Assembly (NCBI GenBank): GCA_004293915.1
Contig: RDZG01000063.1
Coordinates: 1-64,000, forward strand
Length of the DNA: 64,000 bases
Source: Bacteroidota bacterium
GTDB lineage: Bacteria; Bacteroidota; Bacteroidia; Cytophagales; UBA9547
Reading direction: 5' to 3'
The position numbers and the translations under genes were made by a program. Positions 49,663-59,395 of this stretch are shown here, one piece after another. How positions within the stretch are numbered: the stretch's first letter is position 1; each line of letters begins with the position of its first letter. The notes beneath the pieces are model-generated. The model ran no database searches. It was not told where the DNA came from and saw only the letters and a program-made list of their open reading frames with translations.

Positions 49663-50172
49663 TTATAAAAACTTCTCAATCGCTAAAGGTTTATTTACAA
49701 TGGTTTCTTTGCGGATTTTATCTTGCAGTTTTAAGATTCCTCCAATAAGTGCTTCGGGTCGTGGGGGGCAGCCAGGCACATATACATCAACGGGTATGAT
49801 GCGATCTACACCTTTTACTACATGATAGCCGTGTTCCCAATATGGTCCACCACAATTTGAACACGAACCCATCGAAATTACATAACGTGGTTCGGGCATT
49901 TGCTCATAAAGGCGTTTGATGCGATCTGCCATTTTAAAAGTAACAGTACCAGCCACAAGCATAATATCTGATTGGCGTGGAGATGGACGTGGAATAACGC
50001 CAAAACGATCTAAATCATAGCCCGAAGCATAGGTACTCATCATTTCGATGGCACAGCAAGCCAAGCCAAAACCCATGGGCCAAAGTGATGAAAGCCTTGC
50101 CCAATTTACTAAATCGTCAAATTTTGTGATAAAAACGCCACCATGTTCTAAATCTCTATCTAGTAATCCCAT
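49663..50172 (-). CDS. nuoB: NADH-quinone oxidoreductase subunit B
   Basis: [52 protein letters not shown]. Confidence 0.96.
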   Translation of the reverse strand: MGLLDRDLEHGGVFITKFDDLVNWARLSSLWPMGFGLACCAIEMMSTYASGYDLDRFGVIPRPSPRQSDIMLVAGTVTFKMADRIKRLYEQMPEPRYVISMGSCSNCGGPYWEHGYHVVKGVDRIIPVDVYVPGCPPRPEALIGGILKLQDKIRKETIVNKPLAIEKFL

Positions 50173-50228
50173 AATATTTGCAAATTAACAGTTTATATTT
50201 TTCATTTGGAAAATATTTGAGCAAGTTT

Positions 50229-50633
50229 ATGAATTATTGGTTAATTAAATCCGAACCTGATGTGTATAGTTTTGACAAATTGGTGAGCGATAAAAAAGGT
50301 ATTTGGGACGGTGTACGAAATTATCAGGCTCGAAACAACCTCAAAGAAATGAAAAAAGGCGATTTGGCACTTTTTTATCATAGTAATATTGGCAAGGAAG
50401 TTGTCGGTGTTGTAAAAATTATAAAAGAAAATTATCCAGATCCAACAATTGATGATGCACGTTGGGTGGCGGTGGAGGTTGAGCCTGTTAAAAAACTCAA
50501 AACACCTGTTACGCTTCAAAAAATAAAAACAGATGCTGTTTTGCAACAAATTGGGTTGATAAAACAAAGTCGACTTTCGGTAATTAAACTCAAAAAAGAA
50601 GAATTTGATTATATTTTGCTTTTAGGAGAATGA
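50229..50633 (+). CDS. EVE domain-containing protein
   Basis: MNYWLIKSEPDVYSFDKL...GIWDGVRNYQARNNLKEMKKGDLALFYHSN; ATG at 50229 preferred over the track start at 50178. Confidence 0.92.
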   Translation: MNYWLIKSEPDVYSFDKLVSDKKGIWDGVRNYQARNNLKEMKKGDLALFYHSNIGKEVVGVVKIIKENYPDPTIDDARWVAVEVEPVKKLKTPVTLQKIKTDAVLQQIGLIKQSRLSVIKLKKEEFDYILLLGE

Positions 50634-50637
50634 GTTT

Positions 50638-52458
50638 TTAGTTTTTGAATAACTCTTCTAGTTTTTCACTATCAAAATTTACTATTGTGAAATTTCCATC
50701 GGGAGTAAAACTTGGATTGGGACTACTAAGCAATTGTTCGAGCAAAGTACTCATTTCGGTTTGCGATAGTTTTGTACCTTTTTTGATTGCCGAACGTTTG
50801 GCTAAGGCTCGTGCCAAATTTTCTTTTGTAGGTAATTTAAGCTGCGATTGATTATATTTATATTGTTCTAAAAATCCTTCAAAAAGACTTTTTTCGCTGC
50901 CTGGTCGCATCGAAGTAGGCACGCCATTAATCACTATGGCAGATTTTCCAAAAATTGAGAACGAAAAACCAAGTGCATGAATTTCTTCGGAAAGCGAATT
51001 TACCAATTCAAAATCGGCAACCGAAAGTTCGAGCGTTAGTGGAAACAAAAACTGTTGCGATGCACCATATTTTTTTGATAAGGTTTCGATAAATTTATCA
51101 TATAAAACCCGCTCGTGAGCTGCTTGTTGGTCGATAATCATCATTCCAGACCGAACTTGAGTTACAATATAGCTATTTTGAATTTGAAAAATTAAATGAT
51201 GCTCGGCTTTAATTTCGTTTTTATCGATACTATGAATGGTGTCTAATTCGCTTTTAAAACGTAATTCCATTTTTTCTTGCGATGCAGTTGGGCTTGGACT
51301 AAAACTGTTTTTTTCGATTCCTTCATATAGTTTTTCCCAACTTTGAGCTGTTTTTTTCTCCGATTGAAAGGTTGATTGTTTTTTAAAAGCTTCAAAATCT
51401 GGCTTTTGGACCGGCACAGCACTAAACGAATTGTGATTTATATCTTCCGAAAAATCAATTTTTGATAAGTTTGAAGTCGCAATGGCTTTACGTACAGCCG
51501 CATTTACGATTCTGTAAACGGTGTGTTCGTCATCAAATTTGATTTCGGTTTTGGTTGGATGTACATTTATATCAATATGTTTTGGGTCTATTTCAAAGAA
51601 TAATACATAAAATGGATGTTCATCTTCATCAATTAATCCTTTGAAACTATCTTTTACTGCATGATGCAAATAGCCATGTTTGATATATCTTTTATTAGCA
51701 AAAAAATATTGATCGCCACGTTTTTTACGAGCTGATTCGGGCTTTCCAATATAGCCTGTGATTTTTATAAATGGTGTATCTTCTTGACAAGCAACCAATT
51801 GTGATTTATATTGATTTCCCAATAGTAATAAAATGCGTTGAGCCAATTTTCCATCAGGTAAAATATAAACTTCTTGGTCTTGGTTGTAAAACGAAAAATT
51901 AATTTGCGGATTTGCCAATGCCACTCTCACGAACTCATCTTGGATATGTGCAAATTCTATATTATTGTTTTTTAAGAAATTTCTTCGTGCAGGAACATTA
52001 AAAAATAAATTTTTGACTGTTATCGAAGTGCCTTTTGGCGTTTGCGTAGGTTCAAGTTTTATAATTTGTGAAGCTTCAATTTGCAATACAACACCTGTTT
52101 CGTCCGTATCTTTTCTGGTTTTTAGTTCGACTTGTGCCACTGCAGCAATCGAAGCCAAGGCTTCGCCTCTAAAACCCATAGTCATGATTTTGAACAAATC
52201 TTCGGTAGCTTTTATTTTTGAAGTTGCATGGCGTTCAAAACTCATGCGGGCATCGGTTTCTGTCATTCCCGAACCGTTGTCTATTACCTGAATCCAGGTT
52301 TTTCCAGCATCTTTTACAATTAATTTTATTTCGGTTGCCCCTGCATCAATGGCGTTTTCCAATAATTCTTTTACCACAGAAGCTGGTCGTTGAACCACCT
52401 CGCCAGCGGCAATTTGGTTGGCTAAAGACTCTGGAAGCAATCGAATAATATCAGGCAT
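50638..52458 (-). CDS. mutL: DNA mismatch repair endonuclease MutL
   Basis: IIRLLPESLANQIAAGEVVQRPASVVKELLENAIDAG; DNGSGM; ERHATSKI; MGFRGEALASI. Confidence 0.97.
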   Translation of the reverse strand: MPDIIRLLPESLANQIAAGEVVQRPASVVKELLENAIDAGATEIKLIVKDAGKTWIQVIDNGSGMTETDARMSFERHATSKIKATEDLFKIMTMGFRGEALASIAAVAQVELKTRKDTDETGVVLQIEASQIIKLEPTQTPKGTSITVKNLFFNVPARRNFLKNNNIEFAHIQDEFVRVALANPQINFSFYNQDQEVYILPDGKLAQRILLLLGNQYKSQLVACQEDTPFIKITGYIGKPESARKKRGDQYFFANKRYIKHGYLHHAVKDSFKGLIDEDEHPFYVLFFEIDPKHIDINVHPTKTEIKFDDEHTVYRIVNAAVRKAIATSNLSKIDFSEDINHNSFSAVPVQKPDFEAFKKQSTFQSEKKTAQSWEKLYEGIEKNSFSPSPTASQEKMELRFKSELDTIHSIDKNEIKAEHHLIFQIQNSYIVTQVRSGMMIIDQQAAHERVLYDKFIETLSKKYGASQQFLFPLTLELSVADFELVNSLSEEIHALGFSFSIFGKSAIVINGVPTSMRPGSEKSLFEGFLEQYKYNQSQLKLPTKENLARALAKRSAIKKGTKLSQTEMSTLLEQLLSSPNPSFTPDGNFTIVNFDSEKLEELFKN

Positions 52459-52503
52459 AAATTAATTTTGGTGCAAATTTATGTTTAATTTTTTCTAATC
52501 TTT

Positions 52504-53286
52504 TTATTTATCAAAAACTAAAGATTGAGGAAGCATTAATAAAAATGGAACTGATTTTTCGTAGTCTAATCCTTCATAGAATAAACCTAATCTTGACAGA
52601 TTTTTATAATAATCATTAATATTTTTATAGTAATATTTTTCAGATTTAATATACCATGCTCTTTCCCCCAGTTTTTCTACCAAAAACCATTTTTCTAGCA
52701 GGCGTGAAATTCTACCGTTGCCATCACTAAATGGATGTATATTAACAAATGCTAAATGAATATAAGATGCATAATAAAAAACTTCTTCAATTGATAATTC
52801 TTGTTTTAGTAGTTTATTTATTTCATCCCATAATTGTTTGTAATGACTTTTTACTAAAATTAAAGGTGCAGCTTCATATTGTATTCTACCTGTTTTATGT
52901 TCCATAACAAGCATTTCAGTTTTTCTAATTACCCCTTGTTGAAATTTAGGAAGTAAATGTGTTGAAATTAATTTGTGCGTTTTTAAGAAATTATTATGAT
53001 TTAAGCTATTTTCATTTGCAAACAGATAGGCTTGATATAAATCATTTGGCTTTTCTGTTAGTTCTGGAATATATTTAACTTTTAACATTTTATGTTTTAC
53101 ATAACTATCTACTTCTAGTTGCTCTCCTTCTATTTTTGAAGATGACATTACCGAAACAGATGTATAAAATGTAAAACTATGAGGCTCTAATTTTATTTGC
53201 TCTAAATCAGAAAATTCTTTTTGAATATCAATATCTAACATTGATCTCCATGTTTTTAAAAAATCAGATTTTATTATATTGCTCAT
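52504..53286 (-). CDS. Fic family protein
   Basis: HPFSDGNGRISRLL active-site motif; N-terminal SSSKIEGE inhibitory-helix-like motif. Confidence 0.92.
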   Translation of the reverse strand: MSNIIKSDFLKTWRSMLDIDIQKEFSDLEQIKLEPHSFTFYTSVSVMSSSKIEGEQLEVDSYVKHKMLKVKYIPELTEKPNDLYQAYLFANENSLNHNNFLKTHKLISTHLLPKFQQGVIRKTEMLVMEHKTGRIQYEAAPLILVKSHYKQLWDEINKLLKQELSIEEVFYYASYIHLAFVNIHPFSDGNGRISRLLEKWFLVEKLGERAWYIKSEKYYYKNINDYYKNLSRLGLFYEGLDYEKSVPFLLMLPQSLVFDK

Positions 53287-53566
53287 TTTTAAGTTGATAT
53301 TTTTTGTTTGTATTATTGATTTTAATAAGTCGGTTTAATTATATCCAATTATTTATTCTTGAATATCAAATCAATAATTATATTACAATTTCAAAATTGA
53401 CTGTAAAGATAATTTTTAAAATCTTTATGCCACATAATTTAATTTTAAGTTCTTGAGTATAAAACTAAGAATTTATAATGCCTTTGAATTAAAACTTGGA
53501 TATAAATTTTTAAAACTCATTCATAAATTTTTAAAACCCTTTACATTTGTAAAAAAATCACTAAAA

Positions 53567-55240
53567 ATGGTATTAAATAAATATAGTCGCACACTCACAC
53601 AAGACGAAACTTTGCCTGCAGCTCAAGCCATGCTTATTGGCTCTGGTATTCCGTATGAAGATTTAGGAAAACCCTTTGTAGGCATTGGTAGCACAGGTTT
53701 TGATGGCAATCCTTGCAATATGCACCTAACTAATTTTTCTGCTATAATGAAAGATTCTGTTGGCAAAAACAATATGGTTGGTTTGGTTTTTAATACTATT
53801 GGTGTTAGTGATGGTATCACAAACGGAAACGATGGTATGCGCTATTCGTTGCCATCGAGAGAAATTATTGCTGATTCAATTGAAACTGCTGCCGGTGCTC
53901 ATTTTTATGATGCGGTGCTTTTTACTGCTGGTTGTGATAAAAATATGCCAGGAGCAATTATGGCTATGGCTCGATTGAATAGACCTGCCATTATGATTTA
54001 TGGTGGAACAATAAACGGTGGCGAATATAAAGGAGAAAAACTCAATATTGTTTCGGCTTTTGAAGCACATGGAAAAAAAGTGGCTGGCAAAATCACTCCC
54101 GAAGATTTTAAAGAAATCATCAAACATTCATGCCCAGGTCCGGGTGCTTGTGGCGGAATGTACACTGCAAATACTATGGCATCAGCAATCGAAGCAATGG
54201 GAATGAGTTTGCCACACAGTTCTTCGAGTCCAGCTCGAAGCGATGAGAAAAAAAACGAATGCAAAGAAGCTGCAAAATATATTTTGAATTTGTTGGAAAA
54301 AGACATCAAGCCAAAAGATATTATGACTCGTGCCGCTTTTGAAAATGCCATGAAAATAATTACTGTTTTGGGTGGTTCTACAAATGCTGTTTTGCATTTG
54401 ATAGCCATGGCAAACACAGTTGGAATAAAATTAACTATTGATGATTTTCAGAAAGTTACAGACACAACGCCTCTTTTGGCAGACATGAAACCTTCTGGAA
54501 AATATTTGATGGAAGATTTATATAAAGTAGGCGGAATTCCTGCTATTATGAAATTTATGCTCAAAAATGGCATGATTGATGGTTCGTGTTTGACTGTAAC
54601 GGGAAAAACGGTGGCTGAAAATTTAGCAACGGTGGCTGATTTACCAGCTGGTCAGGATTTATTGCGACCGCTTAATAATCCTATCAAACCACAAGGTCAT
54701 ATTCAGATTTTGTATGGAAATATTGCCACAAAAGGCTCGGTTGCTAAAATTACGGGACATGAAGGCGAACGATTTGAAGGCAAAGCCATTTGTTTTGATT
54801 CGGAAGCCGAACTAAACGAAGGTATTATTTCGGACAAAGTTCAGCCTGGTCATGTGGTTGTGATTCGTTATGTTGGTCCAAAAGGTGGTCCGGGAATGCC
54901 CGAAATGCTTAAACCAACTTCGGCTATTATGGGAAAAGGATTGGGCAATACAGTAGCACTAATCACAGATGGTCGCTTTTCGGGTGGCACACATGGTTTT
55001 GTAGTTGGGCATATTACTCCAGAAGCTATGGAAGGTGGAGCAATAAGTTTAATAAAAGATGGAGATACAATTGTGATTGATGCCGTAAACAATACTTTAA
55101 ATGTATTGATTTCTGACGAAGAAATGCAAAAACGCAAAGCTGTATGGAAAAAACCTCCTTATCGTGTAACTAGTGGTTATTTGTGGAAATACATCAAAAA
55201 TGTGGAAGATGCAAGCCAAGGTTGTTTGACGGATAGATAA
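53567..55240 (+). CDS. ilvD: dihydroxy-acid dehydratase
   Basis: [66 protein letters not shown] at 53567 preferred, TACATTTG at 53542 as putative -7. Confidence 0.95.
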   Translation: MVLNKYSRTLTQDETLPAAQAMLIGSGIPYEDLGKPFVGIGSTGFDGNPCNMHLTNFSAIMKDSVGKNNMVGLVFNTIGVSDGITNGNDGMRYSLPSREIIADSIETAAGAHFYDAVLFTAGCDKNMPGAIMAMARLNRPAIMIYGGTINGGEYKGEKLNIVSAFEAHGKKVAGKITPEDFKEIIKHSCPGPGACGGMYTANTMASAIEAMGMSLPHSSSSPARSDEKKNECKEAAKYILNLLEKDIKPKDIMTRAAFENAMKIITVLGGSTNAVLHLIAMANTVGIKLTIDDFQKVTDTTPLLADMKPSGKYLMEDLYKVGGIPAIMKFMLKNGMIDGSCLTVTGKTVAENLATVADLPAGQDLLRPLNNPIKPQGHIQILYGNIATKGSVAKITGHEGERFEGKAICFDSEAELNEGIISDKVQPGHVVVIRYVGPKGGPGMPEMLKPTSAIMGKGLGNTVALITDGRFSGGTHGFVVGHITPEAMEGGAISLIKDGDTIVIDAVNNTLNVLISDEEMQKRKAVWKKPPYRVTSGYLWKYIKNVEDASQGCLTDR

Positions 55241-55245
55241 AAATT

Positions 55246-55284
55246 AAAAAGCCCTCTTAAATTTAATTTCAGAGGGCTTTTTGT
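55246..55284. terminator. intrinsic terminator downstream of ilvD
   Basis: AAAAAGCCCTCT...AGAGGGCTTTTT. Confidence 0.85.
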
Positions 55285-55305
55285 TAAAATATCAATTTTC
55301 AAACA

Positions 55306-55767
55306 TCAAAACACATCCAAAATCTCAACTTTTTTACCATTAAAATCAAAAACAAAACCTATTTTTTGGTTCAATATTTTTTGAGCAACTGGCGAAACAG
55401 GCGATATGGCATAATAATCCGTGTTTTCTATTTTAATATTGCCAATAGCTGCCGAAATAAAATAGTTGTTTACAGAAGTTAGCACTACACATCCCGATTT
55501 TATAGTCGCATGAATATTTTTGTAATCTAATCCATTAAAAAGTTGGTGCATTTGTTTGGCTTCCGATAGCAATTTTGCACTTCTATCTCTGTCGTTTTGG
55601 CTCATGGCTCTGCCTGTTTCGTATTTATCTCCAGCACTGCTTTTTGTTTCTGCATTGGCAGATTGTTGGGCATGTTGCATATCGGCACTAGAAATATCAA
55701 TTTTTGATTGAATAATTTGGGTGCATTTTTCAAAAAGTATCGCTTTGATTTTAAGTTTTTCGTGCAT
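55306..55767 (-). CDS. GreA/GreB-like C-terminal domain protein
   Basis: N-term coiled-coil-like region, then VVLTSVNNYFISAAIGNIKIENTDYYAISPVSPVAQKILNQKIGFVFDFNGKKVEIL. Confidence 0.65.
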   Translation of the reverse strand: MHEKLKIKAILFEKCTQIIQSKIDISSADMQHAQQSANAETKSSAGDKYETGRAMSQNDRDRSAKLLSEAKQMHQLFNGLDYKNIHATIKSGCVVLTSVNNYFISAAIGNIKIENTDYYAISPVSPVAQKILNQKIGFVFDFNGKKVEILDVF

Positions 55768-55780
55768 AAAAATAAAACAA

Positions 55781-55808
55781 AAAGCACAAGCCTAAACTTG
55801 TGCTTTTA
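55781..55808. terminator. intrinsic terminator downstream of bacilliredoxin gene
   Basis: AAAGCACAAG-CCTAAA-CTTGTGCTTTT. Confidence 0.75.
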
Positions 55809-55837
55809 CAAATTAATAAAATGTTAGTTTGAAAAAC

Positions 55838-56263
55838 TTAAACCGTTTGACCGCAATATTCTTCAAATGCCATCATTAAGTTTTCAGCAATCATTTCGGC
55901 AGGTCTGCCTTCAATGTGGTGACGCTCAACGATATGTACCAATTCTCCGTCTTTAAACAAAGCCATCGAAGGCGAAGATGGTGGATAAGGCATCATAAAC
56001 TCACGAGCTTTTGAAACCGCATCTTTATCTACACCAGCAAAAACGGTAATCAAATGATCTGGTTTTGCTTTGCCAGATTCCACAGCCATTTTAGCTGCCG
56101 GACGTGCATTTCGAGCTGCACAGCCACAAACCGAATTTACAACCACAAAAGTTGTACCTTTTTTATTTATAACCGAGGCTACATCGGCTGGATTAACAAC
56201 ATCCATAAAACCTACCGCAGTAAGTTCCTTTTTCATTGGGATAACTAATTCTTCTGGATACAT
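55838..56263 (-). CDS. BrxA/BrxB family bacilliredoxin (YphP/YqiW, DUF1094)
   Basis: VVVNSVCGCAARNARPA (CGC motif), FAGVDKDAV, PPSSPSMALFKDGELVHIVERHHIEG. Confidence 0.94.
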   Translation of the reverse strand: MYPEELVIPMKKELTAVGFMDVVNPADVASVINKKGTTFVVVNSVCGCAARNARPAAKMAVESGKAKPDHLITVFAGVDKDAVSKAREFMMPYPPSSPSMALFKDGELVHIVERHHIEGRPAEMIAENLMMAFEEYCGQTV

Positions 56264-56270
56264 ATTTTTA

Positions 56271-56326
56271 GTTGAAAGTTTAAAATTGATAGTTGATAGT
56301 TTATTTCTTCTAGTTGATAACTTTTT
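56271..56326 (+). repeat. degenerate heptamer array (GTTGATA-like)
   Basis: GTTGAAA GTTTAAA ATTGATA GTTGATA GTTTATT TCTTCTA GTTGATA ACTTTTT in a 7-nt register. Confidence 0.6.
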
Positions 56327-56355
56327 ATTTTATGGTATGATTTTTTAATTTTTTT

Positions 56356-56453
56356 TAACAATTAACAATTAACAATTAACAATTAACAATTAACAATTAA
56401 CAATTAACAATTAACAATTAACAATTAACAATTAACAATTAACAATTAACAAT
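56356..56453 (+). repeat. perfect heptanucleotide tandem repeat (TAACAAT)x14
   Basis: 98 nt counted directly, 14 identical copies. Confidence 0.98.
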
Positions 56454-56762
56454 AGCAACTTCGGTCATCATGTCTTGTGTCCAAGGTGGGTCGAAAGTAA
56501 CTTCCACGTTTACATCGTTGAAAATGTTTAAATCCATAATTTTTTGTTTTGCTTCATTTGGCAATTCCTGTGCCGATGGGCAAGCAGGAGATGTTAAAGT
56601 CATACTTACAAAACAATTATTGATTGGATAAATACTAACTTCGTATATCAAACCGAGTTCAAAAATGTTTACAGGAATTTCAGGATCATAAACGCTTTTG
56701 ATAGCATCTATTGCTTTTTCCTTTTTTTGTTCATCGGTTAATATTGCTATTTCAGTATCCAT
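56439..56762 (-). CDS. DUF59/MIP18-like Fe-S assembly protein (SufT/PaaD-like)
   Basis: AIDAIKSVYDPEIPVNIFELGLIYEV...MTLTSPACPSAQELP...VEVTFDPPWTQDMMTE; last codons and stop lie in the heptamer array. Confidence 0.9.
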   Translation of the reverse strand: MDTEIAILTDEQKKEKAIDAIKSVYDPEIPVNIFELGLIYEVSIYPINNCFVSMTLTSPACPSAQELPNEAKQKIMDLNIFNDVNVEVTFDPPWTQDMMTEVAIVNC

Positions 56763-56886
56763 TTGCTATTTCAATTTTTACAACAATTTATTAAATCGTT
56801 AAGTTCGATTAATTTTAAAATATTGTTTGCGATGCAAATTTAGCCAAAATTGAATAAAATACGATTATTGTTTCAAAAATAAGCAC

Positions 56887-56924
56887 AAAAAAGGCTTACA
56901 ATGTTCTTAGTAAGCCTTTTTTGT
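56887..56924. terminator. intrinsic terminator downstream of FKBP PPIase
   Basis: AAAAAAGGCTTAC-...-GTAAGCCTTTTTT. Confidence 0.8.
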
Positions 56925-56934
56925 TTGTAAAAAA

Positions 56935-57651
56935 TTATTTTTTATTGATAGAAATCAATTCAACTTCAAATATCAAAGTAGTTCCTGGTCCAATTTTTGG
57001 TCCAGCACCTTGGTTTCCATAAGCCAAATTTGCAGGCACAAAAAGTTTCCATTTCGAACCCGTTTTCATCATTGGTAGGGCTTCTTGCCATCCTTGAATC
57101 ACACCATTTACAGGAAAACTAGCTGGCTGACCACGATCAACAGAACTATCAAAAACTTCGCCATTGATTAATGTGCCATGATAATGTGTAGTAACCTCGT
57201 CTATCGGAGATGGTTTTTCGCCATTTCCTTCTTTCAAAATTTCGTACTGCAAACCGCTAGGAGTTACAATTACACCCGCACGTTTTTTGTTTTCTTCCAA
57301 AAACGCTTTGCCCAAAGCTTCATTTGGTCCAGTTTTTTTGGCTTGTTCGGCAGCAAAAAATGTTTGAATAATATTTTGTGCTTCGTCCATTGTAAGTAAA
57401 GTTTTGTTTCCTTTAAATACATCATCCAACGCCATCGAAACGGCACTTGGTTTTATAGCGTTTCCGATTCCTTGTTGTTTCATGTTTTGAGCGATACTCA
57501 AACCTATGGCATAGCTTAGTTTTTCTTGTTCAGTCGTTAGCATTTTTTTGGGTGGAGATGGTTTTGAAATAGGTTTTTTTGTTTGTCCGAAGCTCAATTG
57601 AGTTGCTAAAACGCAAACTGCAACCGAAAGTGAAATATTTATAATTTTCAT
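56935..57651 (-). CDS. FKBP-type peptidyl-prolyl cis-trans isomerase, secreted
   Basis: FKBP N-terminal domain (LSYAIGLSIAQNMKQQ) and FKBP domain (VTTHYHGTLINGEVFDSSVDRGQPASFPVNGVIQGWQEALPMM...AYGNQGAGPKIGPGTTLIFEVELI). Confidence 0.95.
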   Translation of the reverse strand: MKIINISLSVAVCVLATQLSFGQTKKPISKPSPPKKMLTTEQEKLSYAIGLSIAQNMKQQGIGNAIKPSAVSMALDDVFKGNKTLLTMDEAQNIIQTFFAAEQAKKTGPNEALGKAFLEENKKRAGVIVTPSGLQYEILKEGNGEKPSPIDEVTTHYHGTLINGEVFDSSVDRGQPASFPVNGVIQGWQEALPMMKTGSKWKLFVPANLAYGNQGAGPKIGPGTTLIFEVELISINKK

Positions 57652-57685
57652 TTTGATTTTTACATTTTTGGCAAATATATTTAAT

Positions 57686-57693
57686 TATTTTTG
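57686..57693 (+). promoter_or_regulatory. putative -7 element (TATTTTTG)
   Basis: TAnnTTTG match 13 nt upstream of the ATG at 57707. Confidence 0.45.
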
Positions 57694-57706
57694 TATCGAA
57701 AAATTT

Positions 57707-59395
57707 ATGAAAAAACTTCCCATTTATTTTATAATCGTAGTGCTGTTTTATTCTTGTGCAGCCCGAACGCCAAATAGTAGTCAATCTAAATCGGATGACG
57801 AAAAATATGTTTTAGCCAAAGAATTATTAGCTCAAAGTGCTTATAGTGAGGCTTTTAAATTATTTCAAGGCTTATATCAAGGATCGGCAGAAAAGTCTGA
57901 TTTTATTACCAGTAGCAAATATTATGCAGCCTATTGTCAGTACAAATTAGAGAACTATAAAGATGCCAATTTTATACTTTATCAACTCATAACTATTCAT
58001 CCAGAATGGAAAAAAATAGATTTGGCTTATTATTTAAAAGCAGTGGTGCAACTCGAAACACACAATTATATAGATGCTTTTATACAGTTTGCAAAAGTTA
58101 AATCGGAGCCTTATTTATCAAAATCAAATGCGGCAAAAGGATTTTATTTGCAAACAAAAATCACTGCTGACACAGTAGAGATTCTCAAAAAGCGTTTTCC
58201 AACGGATAAATTTTTGACATCCTTTCAAAACAAACCCACTATAATTTCCGAAGTTTTAACTTTTTCGGGAAAAGATTTGAATATTGCCGTTTTGATGCCT
58301 TTCGAAGCTAGTGCAAACAATCATTTTGTGTATGAAATGTACGAGGGAATGCTTTTGGGAGCCGATTCGCTCAAAAAAAATGGACTTACAATCAACCTTT
58401 TGCTATACGAAACAGGCAAAGATTCGGCTAAAGTTATAGAATTTACTAATTTACAAAATGCTGCTAATTTTGATGCCATTATTGGACCTGTTTATAACAA
58501 CCAACAAGCTACAATTGCACAATTTGCAAAAGATAAAAAAGCAATTGTAATCAACCCACTTTCTCAATTTAGCACTTTTTCAAAATCAATTTCTGGCTAT
58601 TTTCTCAATAAACCAAGTTTCGAAACACAAGGAAAACAAGCTGCTGAATATGCATTTCAAAATTTTAATCGAACTAAAAATGCTGTAATAATTTATGGTC
58701 TCGATGGTGGCGATAGCTTAATGGCAAAAGCTTATAAAATCAAGTACGAACAAATGGGAGGTAAAGTATTGGTTTTTAGAAGATTAAGCAAATTTACTGC
58801 CAATCTTTTGCCAACTGTAATGAGTAAAACCAAAATGGATAGTGTTTCGCATTTTACCATTTTTACATCCGAACCTACACTTGGTGCCAATGTTTTTACA
58901 TACCTAGAAACAACTTTATTAGAAAAAACCGCTACGTATAAAGTTGTAAATGAAGAAGGAAAAGAAGAAGAAAAAAAAGTTGAAAACAAAACTAAAGTAA
59001 CTGATATTCCTGTAATAGTAACTTCAAAATGGCTTGATTTTCAGGCTATTAACCTCGAACAGTTAGTGCTTCATCAAACACATTTTGTTTTTTCTGAAAA
59101 CATTAATCCTTCAGATACAATTTATAAAAATATTGAAACATTGTATTTTGACAAAACAGGCTTAAACCCCACGCCTTATGTGTATTATGGTTACAATTTA
59201 ATGTTGTATTGGGGAGCTTTATTAGGAAAATATGATAAAAAAATTGCTCAATATATTAAACAAACGGCTCCAATTAGATTCGATGATTTTTATTATAAAA
59301 ATTATACATCAGGAAACGACAACGGTTTTGTGCCTTTGTTTAAATTAGAAAATAATATTTTACAAATTGTAAATGCTCCACTAAAAAATGAATAG
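57707..59395 (+). CDS. ABC transporter substrate-binding-like / LpoA-like periplasmic-binding-fold lipoprotein
   Basis: lipoprotein signal MKKLPIYFIIVVLFYSCAAR, TPR-like N-term, IAVLMPFEASANN...EGMLLGADSLKK...IIGPVYNNQ periplasmic-binding fold. Confidence 0.82.
   Translation: MKKLPIYFIIVVLFYSCAARTPNSSQSKSDDEKYVLAKELLAQSAYSEAFKLFQGLYQGSAEKSDFITSSKYYAAYCQYKLENYKDANFILYQLITIHPEWKKIDLAYYLKAVVQLETHNYIDAFIQFAKVKSEPYLSKSNAAKGFYLQTKITADTVEILKKRFPTDKFLTSFQNKPTIISEVLTFSGKDLNIAVLMPFEASANNHFVYEMYEGMLLGADSLKKNGLTINLLLYETGKDSAKVIEFTNLQNAANFDAIIGPVYNNQQATIAQFAKDKKAIVINPLSQFSTFSKSISGYFLNKPSFETQGKQAAEYAFQNFNRTKNAVIIYGLDGGDSLMAKAYKIKYEQMGGKVLVFRRLSKFTANLLPTVMSKTKMDSVSHFTIFTSEPTLGANVFTYLETTLLEKTATYKVVNEEGKEEEKKVENKTKVTDIPVIVTSKWLDFQAINLEQLVLHQTHFVFSENINPSDTIYKNIETLYFDKTGLNPTPYVYYGYNLMLYWGALLGKYDKKIAQYIKQTAPIRFDDFYYKNYTSGNDNGFVPLFKLENNILQIVNAPLKNE

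Noticed and set aside
56271-56453. Possible CRISPR array
   Set aside because: Heptamer units are contiguous with no spacers and no cas genes nearby; it is a simple tandem repeat
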